Below are positions 42,825-53,509 of a stretch of 64,000 nt of DNA, in pieces. Each line of letters starts with the position of its first letter. Positions within the stretch are counted from its first letter, which is position 1. Source of the DNA: Micromonospora avicenniae. GTDB taxonomy: Bacteria > Actinomycetota > Actinomycetes > Mycobacteriales > Micromonosporaceae. The DNA is taken from assembly GCF_900156065.1 (NCBI RefSeq), contig NZ_FTNF01000003.1:186001-250000 (forward strand), in the 5' to 3' direction. A program made the position numbers and the translations under genes. Below the pieces are notes generated by a model that saw only the letters and a program-made list of their open reading frames with translations, made no database searches and had not been told where the DNA came from.

Positions 42825-43655
42825 GTGTCCGAGCCAGCCGATGGACCCGGTACGCCGCCGCTCGGGCGACACCGCGCCATCAACGGCGGTTACCGGCGGG
42901 TGGTGGGTGCGCACCGCGCGCCCGGCGCCGCCGGGCCGTCCCGGGGCTACCTCTTCACCGTCGCGCTGCTGGCCGGCACCGCCTCTATGCCGATCCTCGC
43001 GGCGATCAGTGCCGGCTCCGCCACGGTCGGCAGCACGGCGTTGCCGGACAGCAGCACTCCGTTCATCCCGACGCCCTCCGTGGGGCCGGTGGTCGTCCCG
43101 CTACCGACCTCCAGTCAGCCGCCCGCCCGGCCCACGACCAGCCCGTCGGCGGTGAGCCGCTGGTCGTCCGACCTGGCGCCGCGTGGACCCGAGCGGCCGG
43201 ACCCGGACCGGAACGGCGCAGCCGAGGCCTGGAGCGGCACCGAGCCGGCCCGGCGGCCCACGCCACCGGCGCCGCGTCCCACTCCGACCAGCCCGCCAGG
43301 CCCCTCGCGCCCACCGTCGCCGAGCCCGTCGCCGACCCCGAGCACGTCACCGACGGACGAGCCGACCGCCGGTCCATCGCCGTCCGGGTCTCCCTCGCCA
43401 CCCACCGCACTGCCCACCGAGGGCCCGGACGACTCGACGCGCCCGGAGGATTCGCCCGGCCCCGCGGATTCACCGGCCCTGACCGCCCGCCCCCGGCCGT
43501 CCGCCGGCACCCATCCGACCACCGTTCCCCGTCCCACCCCGGGCATCGGTCCGCGTACCGCCGGAAGCGGTTCGGCACCGTCGGCCGCCCCCGTCATCCC
43601 GTCGTGCCCGGAACCGGCGAACCGTTGTCCGCGCCGCTCGCCGTCTATACGGTGA
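42825..43655 (+). CDS. Pro/Ser/Thr-rich exported or membrane-anchored protein
   Basis: 276 residues from GTG 42825 (GAGGAGG 6 bases upstream). A basic N-terminus and one helix at about 43-62 (YLFTVALLAGTASMPILAAI) lead into about 210 residues rich in Pro, Ser and Thr with no folded domain recognised; there are two Cys close to the end (SCPEPANRC). Composition suggests a wall-spanning stalk or mucin-like coat. It lies about 50 bases upstream of a PAP2-like gene and may be co-transcribed with it. Function unknown. Confidence 0.65.
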   Translation: MSEPADGPGTPPLGRHRAINGGYRRVVGAHRAPGAAGPSRGYLFTVALLAGTASMPILAAISAGSATVGSTALPDSSTPFIPTPSVGPVVVPLPTSSQPPARPTTSPSAVSRWSSDLAPRGPERPDPDRNGAAEAWSGTEPARRPTPPAPRPTPTSPPGPSRPPSPSPSPTPSTSPTDEPTAGPSPSGSPSPPTALPTEGPDDSTRPEDSPGPADSPALTARPRPSAGTHPTTVPRPTPGIGPRTAGSGSAPSAAPVIPSCPEPANRCPRRSPSIR

Positions 43656-43704
43656 TGATCAGGCGCGGCCGGACCGCCCGGATGACGCACTTCGAGGAGA
43701 CAGC

Positions 43705-44331
43705 GTGGACGGCGGTGGGGCCCCCGGTCCGGTCCCCGTGCCCCGGTCCGGTCCGGCGCTGCGGCTGGCCCGACTGATCACGGAGCTGACCGCACCCGCG
43801 GTGCTCGTCCCCGTACTGATGATCACTGTCGGCTGGCACAGCACCCGCGGTGGTGTGGCCGGGCTGGGGTGGGCACTGCTCGCCGTCATCTTCGTGAGCG
43901 GTATTCCGTTCGCGTACATCGTCGGCGGGGTACGCCGAGGGCGGCTCACCGACCACCACGTCGGGCAGCGCGAACAGCGCCGCGTTCCGCTGCTCGTCGG
44001 TCTCTGCTCGGTGGTCGTCGGCCTGGTTCTGCTGGTCGGGTTCGGCGCGCCGCGGCCGGTGGTGGCGCTGGCCGTGGCCGGGGCGGTCGGCCTGGTGGTG
44101 GCGGTGACCGTCAGCCACTGGTGGAAGATGTCGATCCACTCGGCCGTCGCCGCCGGCGCCATGGTGATCCTGGTTCTCACCTTCGGTGCCCGCCTGCTGG
44201 TCGTCGCGCCGCTGCTGGCCCTGGTCGGCTGGTCCCGGGTGCGGTTGCGTGACCACACCGTGCCGCAGGTGGTCGTTGGTGCGCTGGTGGGCGGCCTGGT
44301 CGCCGGGGTGGTCTTCGCCGCGTTGCGTTGA
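43705..44331 (+). CDS. PAP2-like membrane phosphatase
   Basis: 208 residues from GTG 43705 (GAGGAGA upstream), with five or six hydrophobic helices. It contains SHWWKMSIHSAVAAGAMV and GWSRVRLRDHTVPQVVVGALVG, which match PAP2 motifs 2 and 3 (SRX5H), although the usual final Asp is Gln here. PAP2 proteins remove phosphate from lipid phosphates; with changed motifs activity is not certain. It is followed by a short tandem repeat array rather than a terminator. Confidence 0.75.
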   Translation: MDGGGAPGPVPVPRSGPALRLARLITELTAPAVLVPVLMITVGWHSTRGGVAGLGWALLAVIFVSGIPFAYIVGGVRRGRLTDHHVGQREQRRVPLLVGLCSVVVGLVLLVGFGAPRPVVALAVAGAVGLVVAVTVSHWWKMSIHSAVAAGAMVILVLTFGARLLVVAPLLALVGWSRVRLRDHTVPQVVVGALVGGLVAGVVFAALR

Positions 44332-44360
44332 GCGGCGGCGACCGGACGCCCGCCGCGTCC

Positions 44361-44469
44361 CCGGCCCGGCACCTCGGAACTTCCCGGCCCGGCGATCGAA
44401 CTCCCCGGCCCGGCGATCGAACTCCCCGGCCCGGCGATCGAACTCCCCGGCCCGGCACCTCGGAACTTT
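44361..44469. repeat. Five-unit 21-23 bp tandem repeat
   Basis: Three identical 21-bp units (CCGGCCCGGCGATCGAACTC plus C; starts 44384, 44405 and 44426) are flanked on both sides by a variant unit CCGGCCCGGCACCTCGGAAC (44361 and 44447). They lie in the gap between a PAP2-like gene and the convergent unknown gene. The units are contiguous, with no spacers. Confidence 0.9.
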
Positions 44470-44492
44470 CGGGCCCGCTCGTCCGGGCCGGC

Positions 44493-45710
44493 TCAGTCGG
44501 GCTCGATCAGGCGGTGGCGGTTCGCCTCGATCCAGGCGTTCAGCGCCTCCGGGTCGTCCGGGTCCACGCCGCCGGCCATCAGCTCGGCCACCGCCGCGGT
44601 GGCCGGGCTGCGCCGCTCGCCGGTGCTGTAGAGACGGGCGAACTCGGGCACCATCTCCTCGATCGCCACGTCGGTCTGCGTCGCCGCGAGCGTCGGCAGC
44701 TCACGCTGCCGGGCTGCGTACGCGGCCCAGGCGCGCAGCACCCGGGGCAGCATCGCGGCGTCGTCCATGTCCAGCACTGCGCGCCGGTGCACCCAGTCGA
44801 GCAGGAACAGCCCCGCGACCGCCGGGCTCCAGCGCAGCGGGTCGGCGTCCGGGAAGCTCGCCGCGTGGTCCAGCAGCAGGCCGAGGCAGAAGTGCAGCGA
44901 GGCCAGCTCGGGGCCGTCGATGGTGTCCAGCCCGGCTCGGGTGGCCTCCGGGGAGGCGAGGAAGCGCCGGAGCAGGTCGGCCCGGTCGCTGGCGGAGAGC
45001 GGCTCGGGCGCCCCGCGCGCGGGCGTGGGGGCGGTGGGCAGTACGGCGAGCCGCGCGCCGGCCAGCGCCCGGTCGGTGGCGAGAGCCCCCGCGCTCGGCA
45101 GTTCGACGAGGTCGTCGGTGATCGCGAGGTGGCGGATCACCTCGTCACGCATCCGGGCCGGGTCCTCCTCCCGGAACCAGGTCAGCTCGTCGGCCGCGCA
45201 CATCTGCCGCACCTGCTCGAGGATCCGCCCGGCCGGCCCGCCGACGTAGATGTCCTTGGTGATGCCGATGTTGTGGTCCACCAGCGCCACCAGCGCGTGC
45301 TCCTGGCCGCCGGCCGTGTCGTCGTATGCGAAGGTGGCCAGGTAGGAGGTCTGGTCCCCGTACACGTCGCCGTACGCCCAGGTGCCGGTGAGGTGTACCC
45401 GGCCGAGCTGTCCGGACCAGGCCGGTGCCTGGCTGCCCGGGCGGACCCGCTCGGCACCCTCGGCGTCGGGCACCAGGGCGGCGAAGACGGCCCGGATGGT
45501 GGTCGCCGCGGCGGTGCGCCGACGGGCGGTGGCGGCGAGGAAGCCGGTGACGAACTCCCGGACGGCCGTGTTGCGGTCGCTCTCCGCGATGGCGTAGACG
45601 CTGCCGAGCAGCGCCGCGCCGAGCATCTCGGCGTCCAGCGCGTTGTCCAGCCGGGTCACGTCGCGAGCGGCGTGCAGGACGGTGTCGTACGGGGTCCGGG
45701 GAGGGGCCAT
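44493..45710 (-). CDS. Conserved-looking protein of unknown function
   Basis: 405 residues, soluble, mostly helical, no signal or membrane segment. I do not recognise the family. The middle part (GQLGRVHLTGTWAYGDVYGDQTSYLATFAYDD, HALVALVDHNIGITKDIYVGG) looks like a folded alpha/beta domain, followed by a long helical region containing FLLDWVHRRAVLDMDDAAMLPRVLRAWAAYAARQ. TAGGGT (45717-45722 on the minus strand) lies 6 bases before the ATG, so it may have its own leaderless message although it follows the two GTPase genes in the same direction. A link with them is inference. Confidence 0.75.
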   Translation of the reverse strand: MAPPRTPYDTVLHAARDVTRLDNALDAEMLGAALLGSVYAIAESDRNTAVREFVTGFLAATARRRTAAATTIRAVFAALVPDAEGAERVRPGSQAPAWSGQLGRVHLTGTWAYGDVYGDQTSYLATFAYDDTAGGQEHALVALVDHNIGITKDIYVGGPAGRILEQVRQMCAADELTWFREEDPARMRDEVIRHLAITDDLVELPSAGALATDRALAGARLAVLPTAPTPARGAPEPLSASDRADLLRRFLASPEATRAGLDTIDGPELASLHFCLGLLLDHAASFPDADPLRWSPAVAGLFLLDWVHRRAVLDMDDAAMLPRVLRAWAAYAARQRELPTLAATQTDVAIEEMVPEFARLYSTGERRSPATAAVAELMAGGVDPDDPEALNAWIEANRHRLIEPD

Positions 45711-45766
45711 GCGTCGACCCTACGCCCGTGCGGGGGTAGCGGGCAGCGGGTGGCGATGGGCGAGGA

Positions 45767-47452
45767 TCAGCGTCGGGTGGCGTCCCGGAGGGCATCCCGG
45801 GCCACGGCGTAGTTGGCGAGGACATCCCGGACCGGGGCCAGCACGTACTCGTCGCCCACCGCGGCCACCGCTGCGGTGAGCCGCTGGTCCGCCCGTCGTC
45901 GGGCCCGGACGGCGCCCCAACGGACGACCGGTCGGGTCAGCGCCGCGAGCAGCAGACCGGCGAGCAGGCCGCCGAGCAGCAGCAGCGTCGGCACCGGCAC
46001 AACGCCCACCATCGGGTGCTCCGGGTCGGGCAGGCCGAGCGCGCGCAGCACGTAGCCGAGCACCAGCCAACCCAGCCCGCCGAGCGCCGCCAGCGTCACC
46101 AGCCACTGCCCGGCCCCGACCAACCGCCACCAGAGGGGTCGGCGGGCCATGCCGAGGTCGGTGGCGGCCACCACCCGGTCCAGTGCGTCCGGCAGGTCGG
46201 TGAGGCGGGACCGGGCCGCGTCGGCCACCGCGTCCGGCCAGCCGGCGGGCAGCTCGGCCGCCGCACGATCGGCCACCGTCCGGATCGCGAGCCCGAGCGC
46301 GGAACGCTGTGCGGCGGTCGGGTCCGGCACCGAGGTCGCGGCCACCAGGCTCTCCGCCGGGTCGGTGGCCTCGCCGGGCGCGCCCGGCAGGTGCAGCCGA
46401 CGCATCGGATCGGGCCGCAGCCGCCGCCACCCACGAACCAGCGGCCACCCGGTGCTGGCGGCCGCGCGATGCCGGTACGCCTGCTGCACCGCCTCGGTCA
46501 CTGCCGGCACCCCGGCCGTGCCGGCCAGGGCCCGGGTCAGCTCGCTCTTAGCGGCCTCGTCCGGGCCGGTCGTCGGGCGGTCGGAGCCGACCAACTCGTC
46601 CAGCCCCGCGACCACGGTGTCCACGTCACCGGCGAGGCGGCGCAGCGCCGCCTGGCGTTCGGTGACGGTCCGCTCCAGCGCCGCGCGCAGCTCGACGATG
46701 CCGCCAGGGTCGGTCGCGGTGGTGGCGAGCAGGGGTACGCCCTCCAGCCCGTCCGCGTCCAGCAGCCGACGCAGGTCGGCCAGGACCCGGGGAAGCTCGG
46801 CCGGGGAGAGCCGGTCGGCCTGGTTGAGCACGACCAGCGTGACGTCGCGGTGCCGGTGGAACTCGCCCAGGTAGTTCGTGTGGATCACCCGGTCGGCGTA
46901 CTTCTGTGGGTCGACCACCCAAACCACGAGATCGACCAGACCGAGCAGACGGTCCACCTCCAGCCGGTGGGACCACTGCACCGAGTCGAAGTCGGGCAGG
47001 TCCAGCAGAACCAGGCCGTGCAGCGCGGCCTCGTCGTCGGCGTCCAGGGCGCTCTCCCGTACGAACCGGTGCCGGGGCAGGACGCCGATCCAGTCGAGCA
47101 GCCGGGCCGCACCCTCCTGGGCGCCCCAGACACAGGCGTGGGCGACCCCGGTCGTCGGGCGGCGCACCCCGACCGGAGAGAGATGCAGCCGGGCCAGCCC
47201 GTTGAAGAGGCTGGACTTGCCGCTGCCCGTCGCGCCGGCCAGGGCGACCACGGTGTGGTCGCGGGAGAGCGCCAGGCGGGTGCCGGCCCGCTCGACAAGC
47301 GTGTGCGCGGAGACGAGTCGGCTGTCCGGCAGGTGCCCGTCCGCTGCGGCGAGGAAGCGGCGTACCGCGTCCAGGCGGGCGAGCAGCACGTCCGGGTCGA
47401 CCCGCTGGTCGCCGCGGAACGCGCCGCGCATCCGGCCGACCACGTTGCTCAC
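45767..47452 (-). CDS. Dynamin-like / YfjP-type GTPase with C-terminal membrane hairpin
   Basis: 561 residues from GTG 47452 (GGGAGG upstream). GTPase motifs: P-loop GATGSGKSS, switch region RRPTTG, G3 LLDLPDFDSV and G4 NQAD. Two hydrophobic helices at about 440-500 (LVTLAALGGLGWLVLGYVL, VPTLLLLGGLLAGLLLAAL) put it at the membrane, with a short helical tail after them. It pairs with the larger GTPase at 47544, 91 bases upstream. Such tandem actinobacterial GTPases resemble the bacterial dynamin pairs (for example DynA/DynB of streptomycetes), which stabilise septa. That assignment is by layout only. Confidence 0.8.
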   Translation of the reverse strand: MSNVVGRMRGAFRGDQRVDPDVLLARLDAVRRFLAAADGHLPDSRLVSAHTLVERAGTRLALSRDHTVVALAGATGSGKSSLFNGLARLHLSPVGVRRPTTGVAHACVWGAQEGAARLLDWIGVLPRHRFVRESALDADDEAALHGLVLLDLPDFDSVQWSHRLEVDRLLGLVDLVVWVVDPQKYADRVIHTNYLGEFHRHRDVTLVVLNQADRLSPAELPRVLADLRRLLDADGLEGVPLLATTATDPGGIVELRAALERTVTERQAALRRLAGDVDTVVAGLDELVGSDRPTTGPDEAAKSELTRALAGTAGVPAVTEAVQQAYRHRAAASTGWPLVRGWRRLRPDPMRRLHLPGAPGEATDPAESLVAATSVPDPTAAQRSALGLAIRTVADRAAAELPAGWPDAVADAARSRLTDLPDALDRVVAATDLGMARRPLWWRLVGAGQWLVTLAALGGLGWLVLGYVLRALGLPDPEHPMVGVVPVPTLLLLGGLLAGLLLAALTRPVVRWGAVRARRRADQRLTAAVAAVGDEYVLAPVRDVLANYAVARDALRDATRR

Positions 47453-47543
47453 CGCCCGGACCTCCCGCTCGTGACCGCCGGGTTCGCGGGTCCTCTCATC
47501 GCGTCGGTGACTCCGTTCGCGGCCGCGGCCCCAGTCCTCGTGC

Positions 47544-49358
47544 TCACGCGGTCGGCCCTCCGGTGGTCAGTCCGCTGCGTCGTCGCGCGGTCTCCACCCG
47601 GTCGGCGGCCGCCCGCAGCGCGCCGACGGTCTCCGCGTCGAGCCGGGCCGTTGCACTCCGGGTCAGGTAGCGCCCGGCCTCGTCGTCCAGCAGCGTCCGC
47701 ACCCGCTCCAGCAGGTCGGTCCGGGCCTTTGCGGCCAGCGTACGCACCGCCTGGTCGCCGAAGATCGCCTGGAGCACGGCCTGCGCGGCCACCGTGGTGC
47801 CGGCGCCGGTGGCGACCTCCAGGCCGGTCGGGATGAACGCGGTCGAGGCGAAGACGGCGATCATCACCGTCAGGCCGGTGACGTTCACCGCGTACGCGGC
47901 GGTGCGGGCCACGAAGCGCTTGTCGCTGCCCTGCGTCCGGACGAGCTCCAGCACCCCGCGCTGCCAGTCCCGGACCAGCCGTTCGGCCCGAGCGGGCAGG
48001 TCCTCGCCCGGACGGGCCAGCGCCGGGTCGAGCAGCGCGACGCCCGCCGGATGCGCCTTCCAGCCGGTGTACGCCTGCTCGGCCGCCTCCGCGGCCACCC
48101 CGCGCAGCAACGTGACCAGTTGCGACTCGATCGCGCTACGCAGCCCGGCGGCCGGCGCAGGACGGCCGCTGAGCGCGGCGACCATCCGATCGCGCAGCTG
48201 CCCGATCCGGGCCTCCAGGGTGCGGAAGAACTCCCCGGTGCCGACGAACTCCTGCCAGCGGGCGAGTACCTCGCCGCGGAGCAGGCGGCCGTCGCTCAAC
48301 CCCTGCTCGACGGTGCGGTGCGCTCCCCGGTAAGCGGTCCGTACCCGTTCGTCGAGGGCGTCGACGGTGGTGAGTTGTTCGTCGGCGGCGTCGGCGAGCC
48401 CCTCGACCGTCGGGTGCAGAGCGGCCAGCGCCCCGTCCAGGGTCTGCCGGACCACGGCGGCCCGGGCGTTCGTGTCGGCTGCCAGTCGGGTGAACCAGTC
48501 GGCCAGAGGGGTGGTGATCCGCTCCGGGAGCAACCCCTGGCCGTCGACCCGGGTCTCCGGCAGCACGAAGAGCGGCGCCTGGTCGAGCCCCTGCTCAGCG
48601 AGCATTTCGGACAGGTGGGCGGAAACCTCGTCGGCTGCCTCCGGGGGCACCCGGTCCAGCACCATGGCGATCACCGTGCCCCGGGCCCGGGCGCTGCGCA
48701 GCAGCTCCCAGGGCACGGCGTCGGCGTAGCGGGCCGCGGTGGTGACGAAGAGCCAGAGGTCGGCGGCGGCGAGCAGCTGACCGGCGAGTGCCCGGTTGGC
48801 GTCGACCACCGAGTCGATGTCCGGCGCGTCGAGGAAGGCGAGCCCGGCCGGGAACGCCGGAGCGGTGACGATCTGGAGGGTGCGGGGGTCCTCGCTCGGC
48901 TCGTTGGTACGTGTGAGGCCGGGCAGCAACTCGCCCTGCCGGAACCACGACGTGTCGGCTGGGCTGCACACCAGCACCGGTGACCGGGTGGTCGGGCGAA
49001 GCACACCGGCGGCGCTCACCCGCGCCTTGACCAGGCTGTTGACCAAGGTCGACTTGCCTGCGCCGGTGGAGCCGCCGACGACCACGAGCAGTGGCGCGTC
49101 GAGCCGGGAGAGGCGGGGAAGCAGGTAGTCGTCGAGCTGTTGGGTGAGCGCGGCGGCGTCCCGCCGGGCCGCCTCGGCCGACGGCAGGGCCAACGGGAAT
49201 CGGGCCGCCCCGATCGCGACCCGCAGGGCCTCCAGCGCGGCGGGGAGGCTCTCGTCCCCGGGGTCGGCGGACGGGGCCGCCGGGGCGTCCCGTGGGCCGG
49301 TGCGGGCTGCGACGGCGGGCGTGCCGGAGTGGCTGGCGGGGTCGCCGTGCGTCGTCAC
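47544..49358 (-). CDS. Dynamin-like GTPase, partner of the downstream GTPase
   Basis: 604 residues. A Pro/Ala-rich N-terminus (about 1-40), then P-loop GGSTGAGKSTLVNSL, RPTTRSPVL switch, FLDAPDIDSV as G3 and MVLDRV as a weak G4. A long helical stalk region follows (about 290-450), then a hydrophobic pair near 495-540 (NVTGLTVMIAVFASTAFIPTGLEVATGAGTTVAAQAVL) and a basic helical C-terminus. This is the dynamin-superfamily plan of GTPase, stalk and membrane paddle. It is the first of the two-gene unit. Confidence 0.8.
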   Translation of the reverse strand: MTTHGDPASHSGTPAVAARTGPRDAPAAPSADPGDESLPAALEALRVAIGAARFPLALPSAEAARRDAAALTQQLDDYLLPRLSRLDAPLLVVVGGSTGAGKSTLVNSLVKARVSAAGVLRPTTRSPVLVCSPADTSWFRQGELLPGLTRTNEPSEDPRTLQIVTAPAFPAGLAFLDAPDIDSVVDANRALAGQLLAAADLWLFVTTAARYADAVPWELLRSARARGTVIAMVLDRVPPEAADEVSAHLSEMLAEQGLDQAPLFVLPETRVDGQGLLPERITTPLADWFTRLAADTNARAAVVRQTLDGALAALHPTVEGLADAADEQLTTVDALDERVRTAYRGAHRTVEQGLSDGRLLRGEVLARWQEFVGTGEFFRTLEARIGQLRDRMVAALSGRPAPAAGLRSAIESQLVTLLRGVAAEAAEQAYTGWKAHPAGVALLDPALARPGEDLPARAERLVRDWQRGVLELVRTQGSDKRFVARTAAYAVNVTGLTVMIAVFASTAFIPTGLEVATGAGTTVAAQAVLQAIFGDQAVRTLAAKARTDLLERVRTLLDDEAGRYLTRSATARLDAETVGALRAAADRVETARRRSGLTTGGPTA

Positions 49359-49440
49359 CGCTAAAGCGTGCCCGACCGACGCAACTCAAGACAACCGATC
49401 AGTAGCATCAGGGGTTGCGTCGGGTCGACTCAATGCCGAC

Positions 49441-49487
49441 TTGACGTTCCGCGTGGGCGTGGCACTATTGAGTCAAGTTCACTCAAC
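49441..49487 (+). promoter_or_regulatory. dnaK promoter with HAIR (HspR) operator
   Basis: TTGACG (49441-49446) is a clear -35. The inverted repeat TTGAGT-N7-ACTCAA (49468-49486) covers the -10/start region and matches the HAIR consensus CTTGAGT-N7-ACTCAAG except at both outer bases. A half-site ACTCAAG lies upstream at about 49384. Repression by HspR, encoded at the end of the operon, is expected. Confidence 0.85.
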
Positions 49488-49553
49488 TTGTGGTGGGTGC
49501 GCTGCGGGCGGTGCCCGTCACCTGCTCAAACCTTATGAAGCGAGGAAGCGAAG

Positions 49554-51419
<1,866 letters not shown>

Positions 51420-51464
51420 CGTTCCGCTCGCGACACGGACTCACGGCGAAGGTGAGGTAGCCGC

Positions 51465-52220
51465 ATGACGGAGAAGTCACGAGCCGCCGACCAGGGTGAC
51501 ACCGGGTCGACGACGGGTGGCTCCGCGCCCGCCGAGCCGGCAACCGGCGACGCGCCGCGGGTCGTCATCCGCAACAACCGGAAGATCGGCCAGCCCGCGG
51601 AGCCGGAGGGAACCGCTGCCGACGCCGGGACCGACGTCCCGGCCGAGGGGCTGATCGAGGACGCCGAGATCGTCGTCGACGAGATCGAGGTCGAGGCCGG
51701 CACGGTCGACGGGGCCACACCCGACGGCCCGCCGGTGGTGGACGCGCCGGCCGAGCCGGTGGACGCCGCGACCAGTTCGACTCTCGGCGCCGAGTTGGAG
51801 GCGCTCCGGGCCGACCTCGACGAGCGGACCCGGGACCTGCAGCGGGTGACGGCGGAGTACGCCAACTACCGCAAGCGGGTGGAGCGGGACCGGGCCACCG
51901 TCGCCGAGCAGGCGACCGGCTCGGTGCTCGCCGCCCTGCTGCCGATCCTCGACGACCTGGACCGGGCCCGGGAACACGGCGACCTGGTCGGACCGTTCGG
52001 ATCAGTGGCGGACCAGCTCACCACGGTGGTGGGGAAGCTCGGGTTGACCCCGTTCGGCGAACAGGGTGACCCGTTCGACCCGACTCGGCACGAAGCGGTG
52101 GCCCATCAGACCTCCGACGAGGTGACCGAGCCGACCTGCGTGCAGATCATGCGGCGCGGCTACCAGCTCGGTGAGCGGCTGCTGCGGCCGGCGTTGGTAG
52201 CGGTCGCGGACCCGGAATAG
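51465..52220 (+). CDS. grpE: Nucleotide exchange factor GrpE
   Basis: 251 residues, longer than the usual 180-210 because of an acidic, low-complexity N-terminus (about 1-105). The dimerising coiled-coil (about 105-150, EALRADLDERTRDLQRVTAEYANYRKRVERDR) and the beta-domain (TPFGEQGDPFDPTRHEAVAHQ...VQIMRRGYQLGERLLRPALV) are intact. It releases ADP from DnaK. It starts 45 bases after dnaK. An unusually strong hairpin separates it from dnaJ. Confidence 0.97.
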   Translation: MTEKSRAADQGDTGSTTGGSAPAEPATGDAPRVVIRNNRKIGQPAEPEGTAADAGTDVPAEGLIEDAEIVVDEIEVEAGTVDGATPDGPPVVDAPAEPVDAATSSTLGAELEALRADLDERTRDLQRVTAEYANYRKRVERDRATVAEQATGSVLAALLPILDDLDRAREHGDLVGPFGSVADQLTTVVGKLGLTPFGEQGDPFDPTRHEAVAHQTSDEVTEPTCVQIMRRGYQLGERLLRPALVAVADPE

Positions 52221-52240
52221 TGCCAAGCAGTGACCCGAGC

Positions 52241-52274
52241 GCCCCGCCCGCCGCCGCACGGCGGCGGGCGGGGC
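52241..52274 (+). promoter_or_regulatory. Intercistronic 15-bp hairpin between grpE and dnaJ
   Basis: Perfect 15-bp stem GCCCCGCCCGCCGCC / GGCGGCGGGCGGGGC with a GCAC loop. It is all G/C with no T tract, 26 bases before the dnaJ start. It could lower expression of dnaJ-hspR relative to dnaK-grpE or protect the upstream mRNA end. Confidence 0.7.
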
Positions 52275-52299
52275 GGACCGGTGGGGAGGGGGTGGACCG

Positions 52300-53487
52300 G
52301 TGAGTTCCAAGGACTGGATCGAGAAGGACTTCTACGCCGTGCTCGGCGTGGACAAGGCCGCCTCCGAGGACGAGATCAAGAAGGCGTACCGCAAGCTGGC
52401 CCGGGAGTCGCACCCGGACCACAACCCGGGTGATCCGTCGGCCGAGGAGCGGTTCAAGGCCGTGTCCGAGGCGTACAACGTGTTGTCGGATTCCGGCCGT
52501 CGCCGGGAGTACGACGAGATGCGCTCGCTCTTCGGCTCGGGGGCGTTCCGGCGTAACGCGCGGGGCGCGGGCCAGCCCGGGGGCATGCCGTTCGACGTCT
52601 CCGACCTGTTCGGGGGCGCCGGCGGTGGCGGAGAGCGCCGCTTCGGTGGTGGCGGCGCCGGCTTCTCCGACCTGTTCAGCTCGATCTTCTCAGGCGGGCC
52701 CGCCGGCCCGACCGCTCCGCGCGGCCCGGCTCCGGGGCGGGACGTGGAGACCGAGGTGGCGCTGGATTTCGGTGACGCGGTGCGGGGCGTGACCCTCCCG
52801 CTCACCCTGCGCGCCCCCGGTGTCTGCGACACCTGCCACGGCAACGGGGCGAAGCCCGGCACCCAGCCGCGTACCTGCCCGGTCTGCCACGGCGCCGGGG
52901 TGACGACCCGCAACCAGGGGTCGTTCAGCTTCTCCGAGCCGTGCCGCAACTGCCAGGGCGTCGGCACGGTGGTCGAGGAGAAGTGCCCGGAGTGCCACGG
53001 CACCGGCGGCGTGACCAAGACCCGGACGATGAACGTCCGCTTCCCGGCCGGTGTGGCCGACGGTCAGCGGATCCGGTTGGCCGGGCGAGGCGAGCCGGGT
53101 GAGCGTGGTGGCCAGCCCGGCGACCTGTACGTGCACGTGAAGGTGCGGCCTGACGAGATCTTCGGCCGCAGCGGCGACGACCTCACGCTCACCGTGCCGA
53201 TCACGTTCGCGGAGGCCGTGCTCGGCACGGACCTGCGGGTGCCCACGCTCGACGGTGCGGTGACCCTGAGGGTCCCGCCCGGTACGCCCAGCGGGCGGAT
53301 CCTGCGTGCTCGCGGCAAGGGCGTGGTCCGCCGCGATGGGCAAGCGGGTGACCTGTTGGTGACACTGGATGTGGTGGTGCCCGCGCGGCTGTCGGACGAG
53401 GCGCGGGCGGCGCTGGAGACGTTCGCCGAGCAGACCCCGCCGGCGAGCCGGGAACATCTCGACGCGCGGGTGCGTCGAGTCAGTTGA
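52300..53487 (+). CDS. dnaJ: Co-chaperone DnaJ (type I, with zinc finger)
   Basis: 395 residues from GTG 52300. A J domain (about 8-75) has the HPD motif in ESHPDHNPGD, then a Gly/Phe-rich region and four zinc-binding repeats (CDTCHGNG, CPVCHGAG, CRNCQGVG, CPECHGTG), followed by the client-binding C-terminal domain. It delivers clients to DnaK and stimulates its ATPase. Third gene of the dnaK operon. Confidence 0.98.
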   Translation: MSSKDWIEKDFYAVLGVDKAASEDEIKKAYRKLARESHPDHNPGDPSAEERFKAVSEAYNVLSDSGRRREYDEMRSLFGSGAFRRNARGAGQPGGMPFDVSDLFGGAGGGGERRFGGGGAGFSDLFSSIFSGGPAGPTAPRGPAPGRDVETEVALDFGDAVRGVTLPLTLRAPGVCDTCHGNGAKPGTQPRTCPVCHGAGVTTRNQGSFSFSEPCRNCQGVGTVVEEKCPECHGTGGVTKTRTMNVRFPAGVADGQRIRLAGRGEPGERGGQPGDLYVHVKVRPDEIFGRSGDDLTLTVPITFAEAVLGTDLRVPTLDGAVTLRVPPGTPSGRILRARGKGVVRRDGQAGDLLVTLDVVVPARLSDEARAALETFAEQTPPASREHLDARVRRVS

Positions 53488-53509
53488 TGCGGACGCGGAG
53501 GTGAGCAGG

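Noticed and set aside
44384..44446. The tandem repeats as a short CRISPR array
   Set aside because: Units are contiguous without spacers, are only 21 bp and have no cas genes nearby.
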